From positions 4,623,501-4,687,500 of the forward strand of contig NZ_CP020373.1 in the NCBI RefSeq assembly GCF_003957745.1: a DNA stretch of 64,000 bases. Direction: 5' to 3'. Made by a program: the position numbers and the translations under genes. The notes beneath the pieces are model-generated. The model was not told the origin of the DNA, did not search any database, and saw only the letters and a program-made list of their open reading frames with translations. Of this stretch, positions 17,173-26,545 are shown piece after piece (positions within the stretch are counted from its first letter, which is position 1; every line of letters starts with the position of its first letter). This stretch comes from Shewanella khirikhana (GTDB lineage Bacteria > Pseudomonadota > Gammaproteobacteria > Enterobacterales > Shewanellaceae).

Positions 17173-17930
17173 CAGTGCAATGCCGCCTGGGCTGCGGGAG
17201 GAGCAAATTTATAGCCCACGCCCCACACGGTTTGCACCAGCTCACGGGAGCCGGGGATATGGGCGAGTTTGCCCCGCAGACGATTGATATGGCTGTTGAC
17301 CGTGTGCTCGAAGCCATCAAAACGATAGCCCCACACGGCATCCAGCAGTTGGGTGCGACTGAAAACCTGTTGCGGGTGGCGGGCCAAAAAGGCAAGCAAA
17401 TCAAATTCTTTGGCGGTAAGGGGCAGGGGGTTGTCGAAGGCGACCACTTCGCGGGAGTCTACATCGATGCGCAGTCCCTCAAATTCGATCAGCTGCCGTG
17501 AAGGTGCGGCGGTCAGACGGCGTCTGAGCAGCGCTTTGGCACGGGCACGCAGTTCGAGCACGCTGAAGGGCTTGGTCATATAGTCGTCGGCACCGCTTTC
17601 GAGCCCAAGAACTGTATCGGCCTCGCCATCGCGGGCGGTAAGCAGCATCACCGGCATCTCCTGGCCTGCGTTTCTCAGTTGCTGGCACAGCAACAGGCCA
17701 TCGCCATCGGGCAACATGCGGTCGAGCAGCACCAGATCGATACGCTTGGCCTGCAGCAGCGCCTTGGCCTGATGCAAAGAGGCGGCGTGAAAGACCCGGA
17801 AATTAAGGGCCGTCAGGTTAACCATAATCATTTGGGCCAAATCCTGCTCGTCTTCCACAAGCAGGATCTGCACCCCTCCTTCCATAGCATGGCTATCTTT
17901 GGTGTTGCTTCCATTAATCTGATAAGGCAT
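17172..17930 (-). CDS. OmpR-family response regulator
   Basis: A 252-aa regulator. The receiver domain spans about 15-130, with the acidic pair in LVEDEQD, phospho-acceptor Asp in LVLLDRMLPDGDG, a Thr in LLTARDG and Lys in MTKPFSVLELRAR. The C-terminal OmpR/PhoB winged helix (about 155-245) contains the recognition-helix region FEHTVNSHINRLRGKL. The ATG at 17930 has GGAG 8 nt upstream; a shorter start at the MEGGVQ methionine is possible. It is the partner of the overlapping kinase gene. The targets may include its own operon, but no clear repeat was found. Confidence 0.93.
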   Translation of the reverse strand: MPYQINGSNTKDSHAMEGGVQILLVEDEQDLAQMIMVNLTALNFRVFHAASLHQAKALLQAKRIDLVLLDRMLPDGDGLLLCQQLRNAGQEMPVMLLTARDGEADTVLGLESGADDYMTKPFSVLELRARAKALLRRRLTAAPSRQLIEFEGLRIDVDSREVVAFDNPLPLTAKEFDLLAFLARHPQQVFSRTQLLDAVWGYRFDGFEHTVNSHINRLRGKLAHIPGSRELVQTVWGVGYKFAPPAAQAALH

Positions 17931-17993
17931 CACACAGGCTCCGGCGGTGACAGGTAACAAGATGACCCGACGCCGGCGCCTTTTCTTTCACCC

Positions 17994-18713
17994 TTATTCG
18001 GTGCGTGTGATGGTTACCTTGAGCACAGGGTTGTCGAACTTGTGTGACGCGTGCAGCACTGAGTCGGCCAAACCATCGTCCTGGCTGATAACACCCGGAT
18101 GCACATGAACCCGGTTCACATCGTCCCGCGCGGCGTTAAAACCTTCGCCGCCATCGGCTGGGCCGGGGATGGTGCCTTTGGCTTCGGAGTTGGCCTCGGT
18201 ACCTGCATCGTATGCCATCAGCCTCAGGCTCTTGCTGACGCCATTTTCCATGGACTCGATATCCATGGCGTTGAAACCGCTGAAAGCATCATTGGTATTA
18301 ACCAGCATGGTCAGCAGCGACAGGGCATCTACCTTATCTTCTGCGAGTGTGAGCGTGAGGCTTTCACTCATGCCCGGCGGCAAAATGCCTGTGCCGCGCA
18401 CCAGGGTATCAACACCGCTGATGGCATCGAGTCCGCTACTGTCGCCACCTTCGGCCAGTTGCTCCAGCGCCACGCTGGCACTTTCACCTATTTGCCACAG
18501 TGCTATGTCATCATCATGACTGACAAGCGCCAGCGGCGACATCGGCTGATTGGCGGTGAGGTTGGTGACTGTAACTTCAAAGCTCTTCATCACCACTGGA
18601 GGTGGCGCAGGTGGCTCCGGCGGCGGTGGTGGCAGATTGTCACTGTCGGAGCAGGCTCCCAGCCCCAACAGGGCAAGCGCCAGCAGGCTGGTTTTCATGG
18701 GAAGCTTATTCAT
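17994..18713 (-). CDS. Spondin-domain lipoprotein (second of pair)
   Basis: A 239-aa exported protein. The lipobox is LGAC (Cys21), followed by a Ser/Asp stretch and a Pro-rich linker (LPPPPPEPPAPPPV), then a spondin N-like domain (FEVTVTNLTANQPMSPLALVSH onward). Both spondin proteins carry the segment DAGTEANSEAKG or DAGTEANDEI and a C-terminal VHIHPGV-type motif, which suggests a divalent-metal or surface-ligand fold as in eukaryotic F-spondin domains. Start ATG follows AAGGAGG with 6-nt spacing. It lies 11 nt after the first spondin gene and 63 nt before the regulator gene. The function in bacteria is not known to me. Confidence 0.85.
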   Translation of the reverse strand: MNKLPMKTSLLALALLGLGACSDSDNLPPPPPEPPAPPPVVMKSFEVTVTNLTANQPMSPLALVSHDDDIALWQIGESASVALEQLAEGGDSSGLDAISGVDTLVRGTGILPPGMSESLTLTLAEDKVDALSLLTMLVNTNDAFSGFNAMDIESMENGVSKSLRLMAYDAGTEANSEAKGTIPGPADGGEGFNAARDDVNRVHVHPGVISQDDGLADSVLHASHKFDNPVLKVTITRTE

Positions 18714-18724
18714 CTTGAGCCTCC

Positions 18725-19426
18725 TTATTTCACAGTGACAACCACGCGGGCCACGGGGTTGAGCCAGCGGTGGATACGGCTGTCGAGATCAGAGGCGCCG
18801 CCATTGGGGTCGGTGTCACCCAGCACGCCGGGGTGGATATGCACCTTGTCATTGGTTGAGCCGTCGGCCACGCCGGTGCCGTTGCTGCCGCCATCACCGC
18901 CGGGTGCTGCCGGAATACCTGGCTGGCCCGGAGCGCCCGCGCCATTGATGATTTCATCGTTGGCTTCGGTACCGGCATCGTAGGCATTCAGATACAGGGT
19001 GTAGGTACCAGGCTCGGTGGGAATAGGCCAGCTATCCAGGCCGATAAAGGCATCGTTGGTGGGCAGTACCATGGCGACCACACTCAGGTGGGTTTGGCTG
19101 CCACTGTCCATCATGACGCCGGACACGCTGCTACCTGCAGCCATCAGGCCAGCTGCGGGGTTTTGTACTGTTACGCCACCGGCGCCTTCGACCTGAGTAA
19201 CCAGCTCGTCGATAGCGCCGCCTTCGGCCATTTTTTGCAGCGCGGCAGTGGCCATTTCGCCACTTTGGAACAGGTGCATATCAGCGCCATGGGCGGCAAT
19301 CAGTACCGGAGTAAAGTGGTTGCCGTGGGTGAGGTTGGTGATGCTGATGTCCAATTCGGCGGCGTTGCCGATAAAGGGCAGGGCAGCGGCAAGCAGGGCG
19401 CCTGCGGGCAAAATTTTGTGGGCCAT
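18725..19426 (-). CDS. Spondin-domain periplasmic or secreted protein (first of pair)
   Basis: A 233-aa protein with a cleavable signal peptide (KILPAGALLAAALPFIGNAAE, cleavage likely after NAA). The spondin-type domain begins LDISITNLTHGNHFTPVL. Shared features with its neighbour are DAGTEAND and KVHIHPGVLG near the C-terminus, preceded by a Gly/Pro-rich stretch (GAPGQPGIPAAPGG). Unlike the neighbour it has no lipobox. I took ATG 19426, which has AGGAGA upstream; the longer frame to 19501 lacks one. It is the first gene of an operon with a lipoprotein paralogue and a two-component system, so the two proteins may form an envelope-bound and a soluble pair. Confidence 0.87.
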   Translation of the reverse strand: MAHKILPAGALLAAALPFIGNAAELDISITNLTHGNHFTPVLIAAHGADMHLFQSGEMATAALQKMAEGGAIDELVTQVEGAGGVTVQNPAAGLMAAGSSVSGVMMDSGSQTHLSVVAMVLPTNDAFIGLDSWPIPTEPGTYTLYLNAYDAGTEANDEIINGAGAPGQPGIPAAPGGDGGSNGTGVADGSTNDKVHIHPGVLGDTDPNGGASDLDSRIHRWLNPVARVVVTVK

Positions 19427-19710
19427 GGTGTCTCTCCTTTTTGTGATTGATGGAGAGCAGCATCCCTTGAGAACTTCACTCAAATATCGCCGAAATATCA
19501 CAAAAAAATCACAGAGTGCCGGTTGTTTGTGCCAAAAAATGCGCTAAGTCAAAGCGAATTGTCATGGATTTAGGCAAGCTGCCGCTGTTTTTGCATTGGA
19601 AGGCACAAGACTGGTTTCGGCGCGGCCGCAAATAAGGTATGTTTCGCCGCGTTATCGCAGTACCCGGCAGGTATTTGACCTGCGTGGGGTGAACACAGCC
19701 GTGGTTTAAG

Positions 19711-22230
19711 ATGCACATTGGCAGAAAATTTCTGGTTTTCATTGCGGGCTTTTGCGTGCCGGCAATGTTGCTGGTCTATTGGGGATTGGGGCTTTGGTTC
19801 GACAACAAGGCATCGTCCCTGCTTGAGCAGAACATTTCTCAGGAGCTGGCGAGTATTCGCGAGCACTATCAAAGCAGTGTCAAACGGCAGCTGCTGCTCA
19901 GTCACATCTATGCCGGGCCGTTAAAGGCCTTACCGCCGGAGGCGCAGGCCAGCATGGACTCGGCCTGGCACGAGCGCACCCATGCGCTGGGGCTGCACTT
20001 TTACCGCTTTACCGACGGCGGCCTGTCGGTGCTTGGGCAAAGCACAGACGCAGGCTTGCCCGATGACGTATTGCAAACGCTGGCGCTTGACGATGAAGTC
20101 GTCGGCGCCGTGCTGCTCGATAGTGGCCCCCATATCCTCACCTCCATTCATATAGGCGACGCCAGAGTATTGGTGTCCCGCGCGCTTTCCGACAACGAAC
20201 TCAATCGCCTCGGGCAAACCGGCTTTGTGGAGCGGATCCGCATGGTGCCTGTGGCGGGCAGCCCCGCTGACGCCCATCTGGTGCCCATCGACAGCCTGGG
20301 CGCCACACCGCTGGCATTGCAGGTCAGTTTTGGCACTGCCGATTACAGCGGATTGGCTATTACGCCCGACTGGGTGGTGTGGGGCATTTTGGGCCTGGGT
20401 GTGTCTGTGTTGGCACTTGGTTATGTGTGGATCCGCCGCAGTCTGGTAGCGCCACTGCGGGGACTGATGGCGCAGCTTGGCAATATCGACCCCAGCGCCA
20501 GTGAATATCAGCCACTGAGTGCCGAGGGCTGCACCGAGGTGCGGCATTTCTCAAGGGTAAGCAATCAGTTACTGGCGGAAATCTTTGCCCAGAAAGAGCG
20601 GGCAAGGGCGATTCTGGAAGGCATTGCCGATGCTGTGCTGCTGACCGACACCCAGGGACAATTGCTGTATCTCAATCCGCCTGCGGCCCGGCTGCTTGGG
20701 GTTGAGGCCGGGCAGCTCGAAGGCAAGAGCCTGGTGGCCGAGCTGGGCCTGAAGACATCCACCATCTCCGACTTTCTTATCGGTTCCGGCCAGCAGCGGC
20801 GTCAGGGGCGGCTTCGCTTTGCCAATAAGCTGATGCAATACAGTTTGAGCCGTATCGAAGATCATCAAGGCCAGCTGCAGGGAGCGCTGATGGCCCTGCG
20901 GGACGTGACAGCCGAAGAGCGGCTTAAGGCCGAGCTGCGCCGTCAGGCCGAGGAAGACACCATTACCGGCCTGCCCAACCGCGCCACTTTCGAGTCGCGG
21001 CTGCAAACCATCAGTGGCGATGTGGGCTCGGCAGCTGTCTGTTACCTCGATTTGGAGCAATTCAAAATCATCAACGACAGCTGTGGTCATCTGCAGGGCG
21101 ACAAGATGTTGCGGATGGTTGCCAGAGCACTGCAAAGCTGCCTGAATTCCAAAGAAATTCTGGCGCGTTTGGGGGGCGATGAATTCGGCATTCTGCTGCT
21201 TGGTCGCAGTGCCCATGAAGTGGCCATGGTGCTTAAAGAATTGCAGCGGCAGTTGTCGATGCAGGTGCTGGAATATCGCGGCCAGTGTTACCGGGTCGGT
21301 GTGAGTATTGGGGTCGCCTTTGCCCGGGCGCCTTTGCCACCGCTGCAGGAGCTGTTCAAAGACGCCGACATTGCCTGCGTGGCTGCCAAACGTAAGGGCT
21401 GCAACCAAATCCACTTCTACGATGACAAAGATAAAGAGCTGAATTATCAGCGTAATGCGCCTAAATGGGCCATGCGCATTGCCCATGCGATCCACAGCCA
21501 CGAGCTGGAGCTTTACTACCAGCCCATCCATGCTTTGGATGCGGGCAACCCGCGTCAGCGGCTGGAAGTGCTGCTGAGAATTCGTGAGGCCGATGGCCGC
21601 ATTTTGCCGCCGGCGCAGTTTATTGCCTCGGCGGAGCGCTTCAAGCTGATGCCCGAGGTCGACAAGGCCGTGGTATCAAAGGCCATGCAATGGCTGGCGG
21701 CCCGTCCTGAGCTCTGGAGCGACCATTGCCTGTCCATTAACCTGTCGGGCAATTCGCTCGGGGTTGAAGGCATGGAAACCTTTATTGTTGAAGAGCTTAA
21801 ACGTACCGGTGCCCCTTCAAGCTGTATCTGTTTTGAAATCACCGAAACCTCGGCCATTCAGAACCGTCAGCGGGCATTGGATATGCTTAGAAACCTTCGT
21901 AAACAGGGGTTTGCCTTCGCTATCGACGACTTTGGCAGCGGCTTTGCGTCTTACGGTTATCTGCGTGAGCTGCCGGTGGACTATGTGAAAATCGACGGCT
22001 GTTTTGTGCGTCAGTTGGCGGGCAATGCCAAGGACTACGCCATTGTGAAATCCATTCACGATGTGTGCGCCGTGATGGGCATAGAAACCGTGGCGGAATT
22101 CGTCGAGAGCCAGGACATCATCCGCAAACTGGAAGAAATAGGCATCAATTATGCCCAGGGTTATGCCGTCGGCAGGCCCAAGCCGCTGGAGGACTACCAC
22201 GGCCGGCCGCAGTTGGCCCGATTGGCCTGA
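19711..22230 (+). CDS. Membrane GGDEF-EAL protein with PAS domain (cyclic-di-GMP turnover)
   Basis: An 839-aa membrane protein. TM1 is at about 8-28, a periplasmic sensory segment of about 180 residues, TM2 at about 212-235, a HAMP-like region, PAS (about 295-395), GGDEF, then EAL. The cyclase site GGDEF is intact (LARLGGDEFGILL), with DLEQFKIIND upstream. The phosphodiesterase domain has EVL in place of EAL (a tolerated change), NLSGNSL, EITET, DDFGSGF and KIDGCFV, so metal ligands look conserved. It may be bifunctional or one activity may dominate. ATG at 19711 has only weak upstream purines. Stand-alone gene divergent from the spondin operon. Confidence 0.93.
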   Translation: MHIGRKFLVFIAGFCVPAMLLVYWGLGLWFDNKASSLLEQNISQELASIREHYQSSVKRQLLLSHIYAGPLKALPPEAQASMDSAWHERTHALGLHFYRFTDGGLSVLGQSTDAGLPDDVLQTLALDDEVVGAVLLDSGPHILTSIHIGDARVLVSRALSDNELNRLGQTGFVERIRMVPVAGSPADAHLVPIDSLGATPLALQVSFGTADYSGLAITPDWVVWGILGLGVSVLALGYVWIRRSLVAPLRGLMAQLGNIDPSASEYQPLSAEGCTEVRHFSRVSNQLLAEIFAQKERARAILEGIADAVLLTDTQGQLLYLNPPAARLLGVEAGQLEGKSLVAELGLKTSTISDFLIGSGQQRRQGRLRFANKLMQYSLSRIEDHQGQLQGALMALRDVTAEERLKAELRRQAEEDTITGLPNRATFESRLQTISGDVGSAAVCYLDLEQFKIINDSCGHLQGDKMLRMVARALQSCLNSKEILARLGGDEFGILLLGRSAHEVAMVLKELQRQLSMQVLEYRGQCYRVGVSIGVAFARAPLPPLQELFKDADIACVAAKRKGCNQIHFYDDKDKELNYQRNAPKWAMRIAHAIHSHELELYYQPIHALDAGNPRQRLEVLLRIREADGRILPPAQFIASAERFKLMPEVDKAVVSKAMQWLAARPELWSDHCLSINLSGNSLGVEGMETFIVEELKRTGAPSSCICFEITETSAIQNRQRALDMLRNLRKQGFAFAIDDFGSGFASYGYLRELPVDYVKIDGCFVRQLAGNAKDYAIVKSIHDVCAVMGIETVAEFVESQDIIRKLEEIGINYAQGYAVGRPKPLEDYHGRPQLARLA

Positions 22231-22300
22231 TATTGCAAGTTTCCCCCGATTGTGACAGTGTAAATCCTTGTTAGTTAGGATAAATAAGGTTGGGGGACCT

Positions 22301-23101
22301 ATGGATGGCCTGATGGACAAGGTGGTGATACTCACAGGTGCCTCGGAAGGTATTGGTCGGGCGTTGGCCCGCTCACTGGCACGCCTGGGTTGCCGCCTGG
22401 TGCTGAGCGCCCGCAATGAGGCTCGCCTCAGAACACTGCAGCTGGAGCTGGGCTCGGCGGCAGACGTGCTGCTGGTGGCCACAGATGTGGCCGATGAGGC
22501 GCAGTGCCGCAGCTTGGTGGATGCTTGTATAGACAAGTACGGCCGCCTCGATATTTTGATCAATAACGCCGGTATGACCATGTGGTCCCGCTTCGATGAG
22601 CTGGAAGATCTTCAGGTGCTCGAGCAGATCATGCAGGTTAATTACCTCGGCCCCGCCAGACTCACCCACTATGCCTTACCGCATCTCAAGCAAAGCCATG
22701 GCCAGGTGGTCGCTATTGCCTCTGTGGCTGGGTTGACCGGCGTACCCACACGCAGCGGTTATGCTGCCTCCAAACATGCCATGATGGGCTTTTTTGACTC
22801 GCTCAGAATCGAGCTTGCCGACGATGATGTGGCCGTCACGGTAATTTGCCCCGACTTTGTGGTCTCGCAAATCCATAAACGGGCCCTGGATGGCAAGGGT
22901 AATCCGCTTGGCACCACGCCGATGAAAGAAGACAAGATTATGAGTGCCGAGGCTTGCGCCGAAGCCATGATCCCCGCCATTGCCTGCCGCGAGCGTATGT
23001 TGATTATGTCCCGCCGAGGCCGTCTTGGCCGTTGGGTGCGTCTGCTGTGGCCCTCGGCCATTGACCGAATCGCCAAAAAGGCCATTGCCGGTGGCCACTG
23101 A
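22301..23101 (+). CDS. Short-chain dehydrogenase/reductase
   Basis: A 266-aa NAD(P)-dependent classical SDR. The nucleotide motif is TGASEGIG (TGxxxGxG), then NNAGMT, a catalytic Ser in IASVAGL, and YAASK (Tyr, Lys). The C-terminus has a basic amphipathic tail (SRRGRLGRWVRLLWP), as in DHRS7-like bacterial SDRs that may attach to membrane. The substrate is unknown. I used ATG 22301 behind GGGGGA rather than the frame opening at 22268. An alternative ATG at 22313 is close to the Rossmann fold. It follows the GGDEF-EAL gene by 70 nt and is closed by a terminator. Confidence 0.9.
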   Translation: MDGLMDKVVILTGASEGIGRALARSLARLGCRLVLSARNEARLRTLQLELGSAADVLLVATDVADEAQCRSLVDACIDKYGRLDILINNAGMTMWSRFDELEDLQVLEQIMQVNYLGPARLTHYALPHLKQSHGQVVAIASVAGLTGVPTRSGYAASKHAMMGFFDSLRIELADDDVAVTVICPDFVVSQIHKRALDGKGNPLGTTPMKEDKIMSAEACAEAMIPAIACRERMLIMSRRGRLGRWVRLLWPSAIDRIAKKAIAGGH

Positions 23102-23120
23102 GGTAAATTCTTAAGCCAAT

Positions 23121-23148
23121 AAAAAACGCCCCTAAGGGCGTTTTTTTG
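23121..23148. terminator. Bidirectional terminator
   Basis: Stem AAAACGCCC/GGGCGTTTT with CTAA loop and T-runs on both strands, between the convergent SDR and metalloprotease genes. Confidence 0.9.
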
Positions 23149-23150
23149 TT

Positions 23151-26100
23151 TTACAAACTGCAACTTGCCGGTGAGCTGCCATCACGCCACTGGGTGGTGG
23201 CATCTGAGAGTGACAGCGGCAGGAAGCTCAGGCCTTCGCTCATATTGGCTGGCGGCAGGTCGGTCTCCAGCACATACATGCCCATCGGCAGGCTGCCCTT
23301 GGTGGCATTGGCCTGCGCCTGGGTAGCAGCGAGGCTTGAGTAGCGCAGCCCCAGCATATCGAAATGGCTCTGCCAGTTGATGCCGGTGAGCTTGCTTAAC
23401 GACACCAGCATAAAGTCGTTGCCAGGAATATCCCGCACCTTCTTGCCCGCGTAAACGCTATGGCCTTCAAAGGGGAACAGACCAAAACCGAGACGGTCTT
23501 TATTGGCATCCCAATCGGCCTGATTACCGCTTAAGGCGCCAAAGATGCGCTGGTGCTGGTACAGCAGGGTGAAGATATTGAAACCATTGGCCAAGTGGGT
23601 GCCATCGGCCAGCTGCATGCCGTGGCTGCGCAGCGCCATCTGGATGTAAAACGCCATCCGATAGCCGTTGTGTACCGCGTAGTTGTTGCTCTTCCAGGGG
23701 GCTTCGTAGCGGTCGCTGCCCGCATCCAGTACCTTGCAGTTGGCGCCAAGCACCACCCGGTTGCCGCTGCTGTCTTTCACGCCAGCGGCATCCGACATAA
23801 ACACATAAAACAAATCTTTATGGTTCATATGGCCATCGGTGATGGGGGTGGTATTGCCGTCACGCAGATAATGGGCCTGCCATTTCACAACGTAGGGGAA
23901 GATGTTGTTGGAGTTTTCCCCGGCGCGGCTGCCGTAACCGGCCCAGTTGTCGGCGTCACCTGCGGCGGCATATTGCACATTGAGGCGGTTGGTTTGCAGG
24001 TTGTGGCCCAGCTCGTGGTTATCGCCCCAGCCGGTGGGGCTGATGTTCCAGGCCGCATCCCAGGGGTTGCCGCTGCAACCGGCGCCGCAGTGGGCGTTCT
24101 GGTCGTAGTTGGCGTGCTGGATGATTTTGCGGGTGTGCAGGGTTTCATCCAGGCACTCGCTGCCAAGCAGATTCGTGCAGGCGGCTTTCACATCGGCAGG
24201 CAGAGATTCAGCCAGGGACTTGCCCTGAATTTTAAAGCCTGCCAGGGTGTAGACCGCATTGATATGATCTTCCGAGATGCTTTTCAGCAGTGCATTCACA
24301 TCGGCCACGGCGCCGCCAATGGCATTGGTAAAGCGGTCACGGCGCATATGCTGCTCGGCGCCATCGGTACGCAGATCCACATGGGGCAGTTCGGTCTGGC
24401 TCAGGCGCTCATTAAAGGCGGCGATTTGGCTATCATCGCTGAAATTCATGATGGCCGGATGGCGGGTTACGCCGCTGGCGCTGATGTCTGCGCTAAGGGC
24501 TTCACCGCTGCCACCCAGATACAGGTACAGAGGTCCGCCGTAGGGGCTTGAAAAACTGATGCTTTCGCCTTTTTCCAGTCGCAGGCGCTGGGTTGCCAGC
24601 TCCAGTGGCGCCCGGTACACCTTTTGCTCGAAGGCGCGGTTGGTGTTGCGTCTGTGGTAGTTGAGTTTGATTTCCACCCGTGCATCGCTGTTATCCAGTC
24701 GATTCAGGGTCACAGTTTGCCCCGGCAGCACATACCAGCCGGTGGTGGTCCACTGGTTGGGGTAGGGCACGCCCAGGGTCTTGCGCTCGGTAACTGTGGC
24801 CGGATGGGCGTAACTGGCGTTGCTGCCCTTGGCGAGATTGTTCCTGTCGGTTACGTATTCTCCGAGGTCGGCCTGAGCCGGATTGTCCTTGCGGGCATAG
24901 TTCACCAGCCAGTCGGCGAACATGGCTTGCTGCCAGCTTTGCTGCTCTTCCCAGGCGATGGGGTAGTCGATGGCGGCGCGGTATTTGTCGGCAAGCAGCA
25001 CGGCGGCATGCAGGGTGTCTGCGCCTGCCAATGACAAGGCATCCTGGCCCATATTATCCAGGGTGACGGCAGCGCCTCTAAGCCAGTCGGCCCCGGCTTT
25101 GAAGGCATCAACAAAGCCTGCCTCGTTACAGGAGAGGAAGTTGCCGCCACAGTTGGCCAGCAGCGCGGTATCGAAGTTACCTGCGCCGAGGTTGGCCAGC
25201 AGACGGTCGACCGCTGCCAGATTGGCATCGCTGGCGCGGATGTCGCTCACGGCAAGATTGTCGGCATTGAGTTTCGACCAATAGTTGCCATAGGTCACCA
25301 AGCCCATTTGCTGATACAGCGGGCTGAGCATGGGGCTGGCTTCTCGCCAGTAGTTGGACAGCAGCAGCGGGATCCCCGCCGCTCTGGCCTTGGCGACGGC
25401 TGCAGCTATGCCCTCATGGCCAAGTGACTTGCGGTCTATGTCCGACAGGATAATCAGGTCAGGCTTAAGGTTGTCTATACAAGTTGATAACTCGTTGTAA
25501 TCACAGCTATTGGCTTCGTTAATGCTGTGGGCATTGGCATAGTTATTGGTCAGCCAGGTGCGAATCCCTTCGTTATGAGGGAAATACCAGCTGTCGGCGC
25601 GGCTCGGCATTTGCGCCGTGACTATGCTAAGCCCCTCGGTTTGGTCGGCGCCCTTGGTGAGCCAGCCGATGAGGCCTTTGAGCAGCATATCGGTTTCGGT
25701 GGAGGTACTGACCGAAAACAGGTTTGCTGCCATGGCCGCGCTGCGGTATTCACCCTCTTCTGACACCATTACCAGGCCACGATTGGCGCTGTTGCCACCG
25801 CCATCTTTATTGGCGGGCAGTAAGGTATGGGTGCGCTCAGGCAGGAAACTGGTGAAGGTGATGGAGTCGTGGCTCGGGTGCCAGCTGATTTGGGATATGC
25901 CCTGATACAGGGAATCGACCAGCGCCTTACGGGAGCCCTCGGCGGCAGCGACGGCCTCCCTTGCGTGGCTGATAAGCTCAGCATCAGTGGCCAGGCTGTG
26001 GTCGCGGTGGCGAATGGCATTGGCGGCATTGGTGATAAAGCTGGCGCTCACGGTGCAATCCGCAGCCATGGCGGCGGTGGTATAGCTGCTGCCCGACAAG

Positions 26101-26369
26101 GTGCCGCCACAACCTTCTATGGTATCCAGGGTAAAGCCGCTGCTTGCCGTTACAGTGAAGCTGCCCTGTTTGCCTGCTTCGATGCTGAGACTGGCGGGAG
26201 ACAGCTGGCCGCCGCTGCCACTTTGGGCCTTGGCGGTGTACAGGGTCGCGGCAGGTGGCGTGGTGGTGCCACCATCGCCATCGGAAGAACCGCCGCCACC
26301 GCAGCCATAGAGGGCCAGGCTCAGGGCGGTGAAAACCAGGGTATTTCGCATGGCCACTGTGTTTCTCAT
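23151..26369 (-). CDS. ImpA-type M60-like metalloprotease, lipoprotein
   Basis: A 1072-aa envelope or secreted protease. The lipobox is LYGC, followed by Gly/Ser/Asp-rich linker and a short Ig-like repeat region. The central part resembles the Pseudomonas ImpA immunomodulating protease, and the catalytic zinc motif is HELGH in WGDNHELGHNLQ. The third ligand Glu follows exactly 28 residues later (GEN), within the M60 pattern HExGH-x(8-28)-E. M60 enzymes cleave proteins bearing mucin-type O-glycans, so host or environmental glycoproteins are likely substrates. ATG 26369 has AAGGA 6 nt upstream; a second in-frame ATG at 26351 would also give a good signal. It is a single gene. Confidence 0.9.
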   Translation of the reverse strand: MRNTVAMRNTLVFTALSLALYGCGGGGSSDGDGGTTTPPAATLYTAKAQSGSGGQLSPASLSIEAGKQGSFTVTASSGFTLDTIEGCGGTLSGSSYTTAAMAADCTVSASFITNAANAIRHRDHSLATDAELISHAREAVAAAEGSRKALVDSLYQGISQISWHPSHDSITFTSFLPERTHTLLPANKDGGGNSANRGLVMVSEEGEYRSAAMAANLFSVSTSTETDMLLKGLIGWLTKGADQTEGLSIVTAQMPSRADSWYFPHNEGIRTWLTNNYANAHSINEANSCDYNELSTCIDNLKPDLIILSDIDRKSLGHEGIAAAVAKARAAGIPLLLSNYWREASPMLSPLYQQMGLVTYGNYWSKLNADNLAVSDIRASDANLAAVDRLLANLGAGNFDTALLANCGGNFLSCNEAGFVDAFKAGADWLRGAAVTLDNMGQDALSLAGADTLHAAVLLADKYRAAIDYPIAWEEQQSWQQAMFADWLVNYARKDNPAQADLGEYVTDRNNLAKGSNASYAHPATVTERKTLGVPYPNQWTTTGWYVLPGQTVTLNRLDNSDARVEIKLNYHRRNTNRAFEQKVYRAPLELATQRLRLEKGESISFSSPYGGPLYLYLGGSGEALSADISASGVTRHPAIMNFSDDSQIAAFNERLSQTELPHVDLRTDGAEQHMRRDRFTNAIGGAVADVNALLKSISEDHINAVYTLAGFKIQGKSLAESLPADVKAACTNLLGSECLDETLHTRKIIQHANYDQNAHCGAGCSGNPWDAAWNISPTGWGDNHELGHNLQTNRLNVQYAAAGDADNWAGYGSRAGENSNNIFPYVVKWQAHYLRDGNTTPITDGHMNHKDLFYVFMSDAAGVKDSSGNRVVLGANCKVLDAGSDRYEAPWKSNNYAVHNGYRMAFYIQMALRSHGMQLADGTHLANGFNIFTLLYQHQRIFGALSGNQADWDANKDRLGFGLFPFEGHSVYAGKKVRDIPGNDFMLVSLSKLTGINWQSHFDMLGLRYSSLAATQAQANATKGSLPMGMYVLETDLPPANMSEGLSFLPLSLSDATTQWRDGSSPASCSL

Positions 26370-26505
26370 GGGTAGTCCTTGTGGTCTTTTTGTACTGTTA
26401 TTGTGCAGGCATTATAACCTTTCCTTCTTAGCTTTAAAGAATTAAATATAAGAAATTCATTGCGTTACAGAATGGTGTCTTTGACGTTCGTCAAATTTCA
26501 GACAC

Positions 26506-26531
26506 AAAAAAGCCGGCAGGTGCCGGCTTTT
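26506..26531 (-). terminator. purHD terminator
   Basis: Stem AAAAGCCGGCA/TGCCGGCTTTT, T-run on the minus strand, 15 nt after the purD stop. Confidence 0.85.
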
Positions 26532-26545
26532 GAATAGATGACAAT

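Noticed and set aside
23553..24551. 332-residue frame opposite the M60 protease gene; similar long antisense frames at 1120-1716, 28625-29734, 47099-48046 and 58324-59364
   Set aside because: All lie wholly within well-supported genes on the other strand and read as antisense of GC-rich codon usage.
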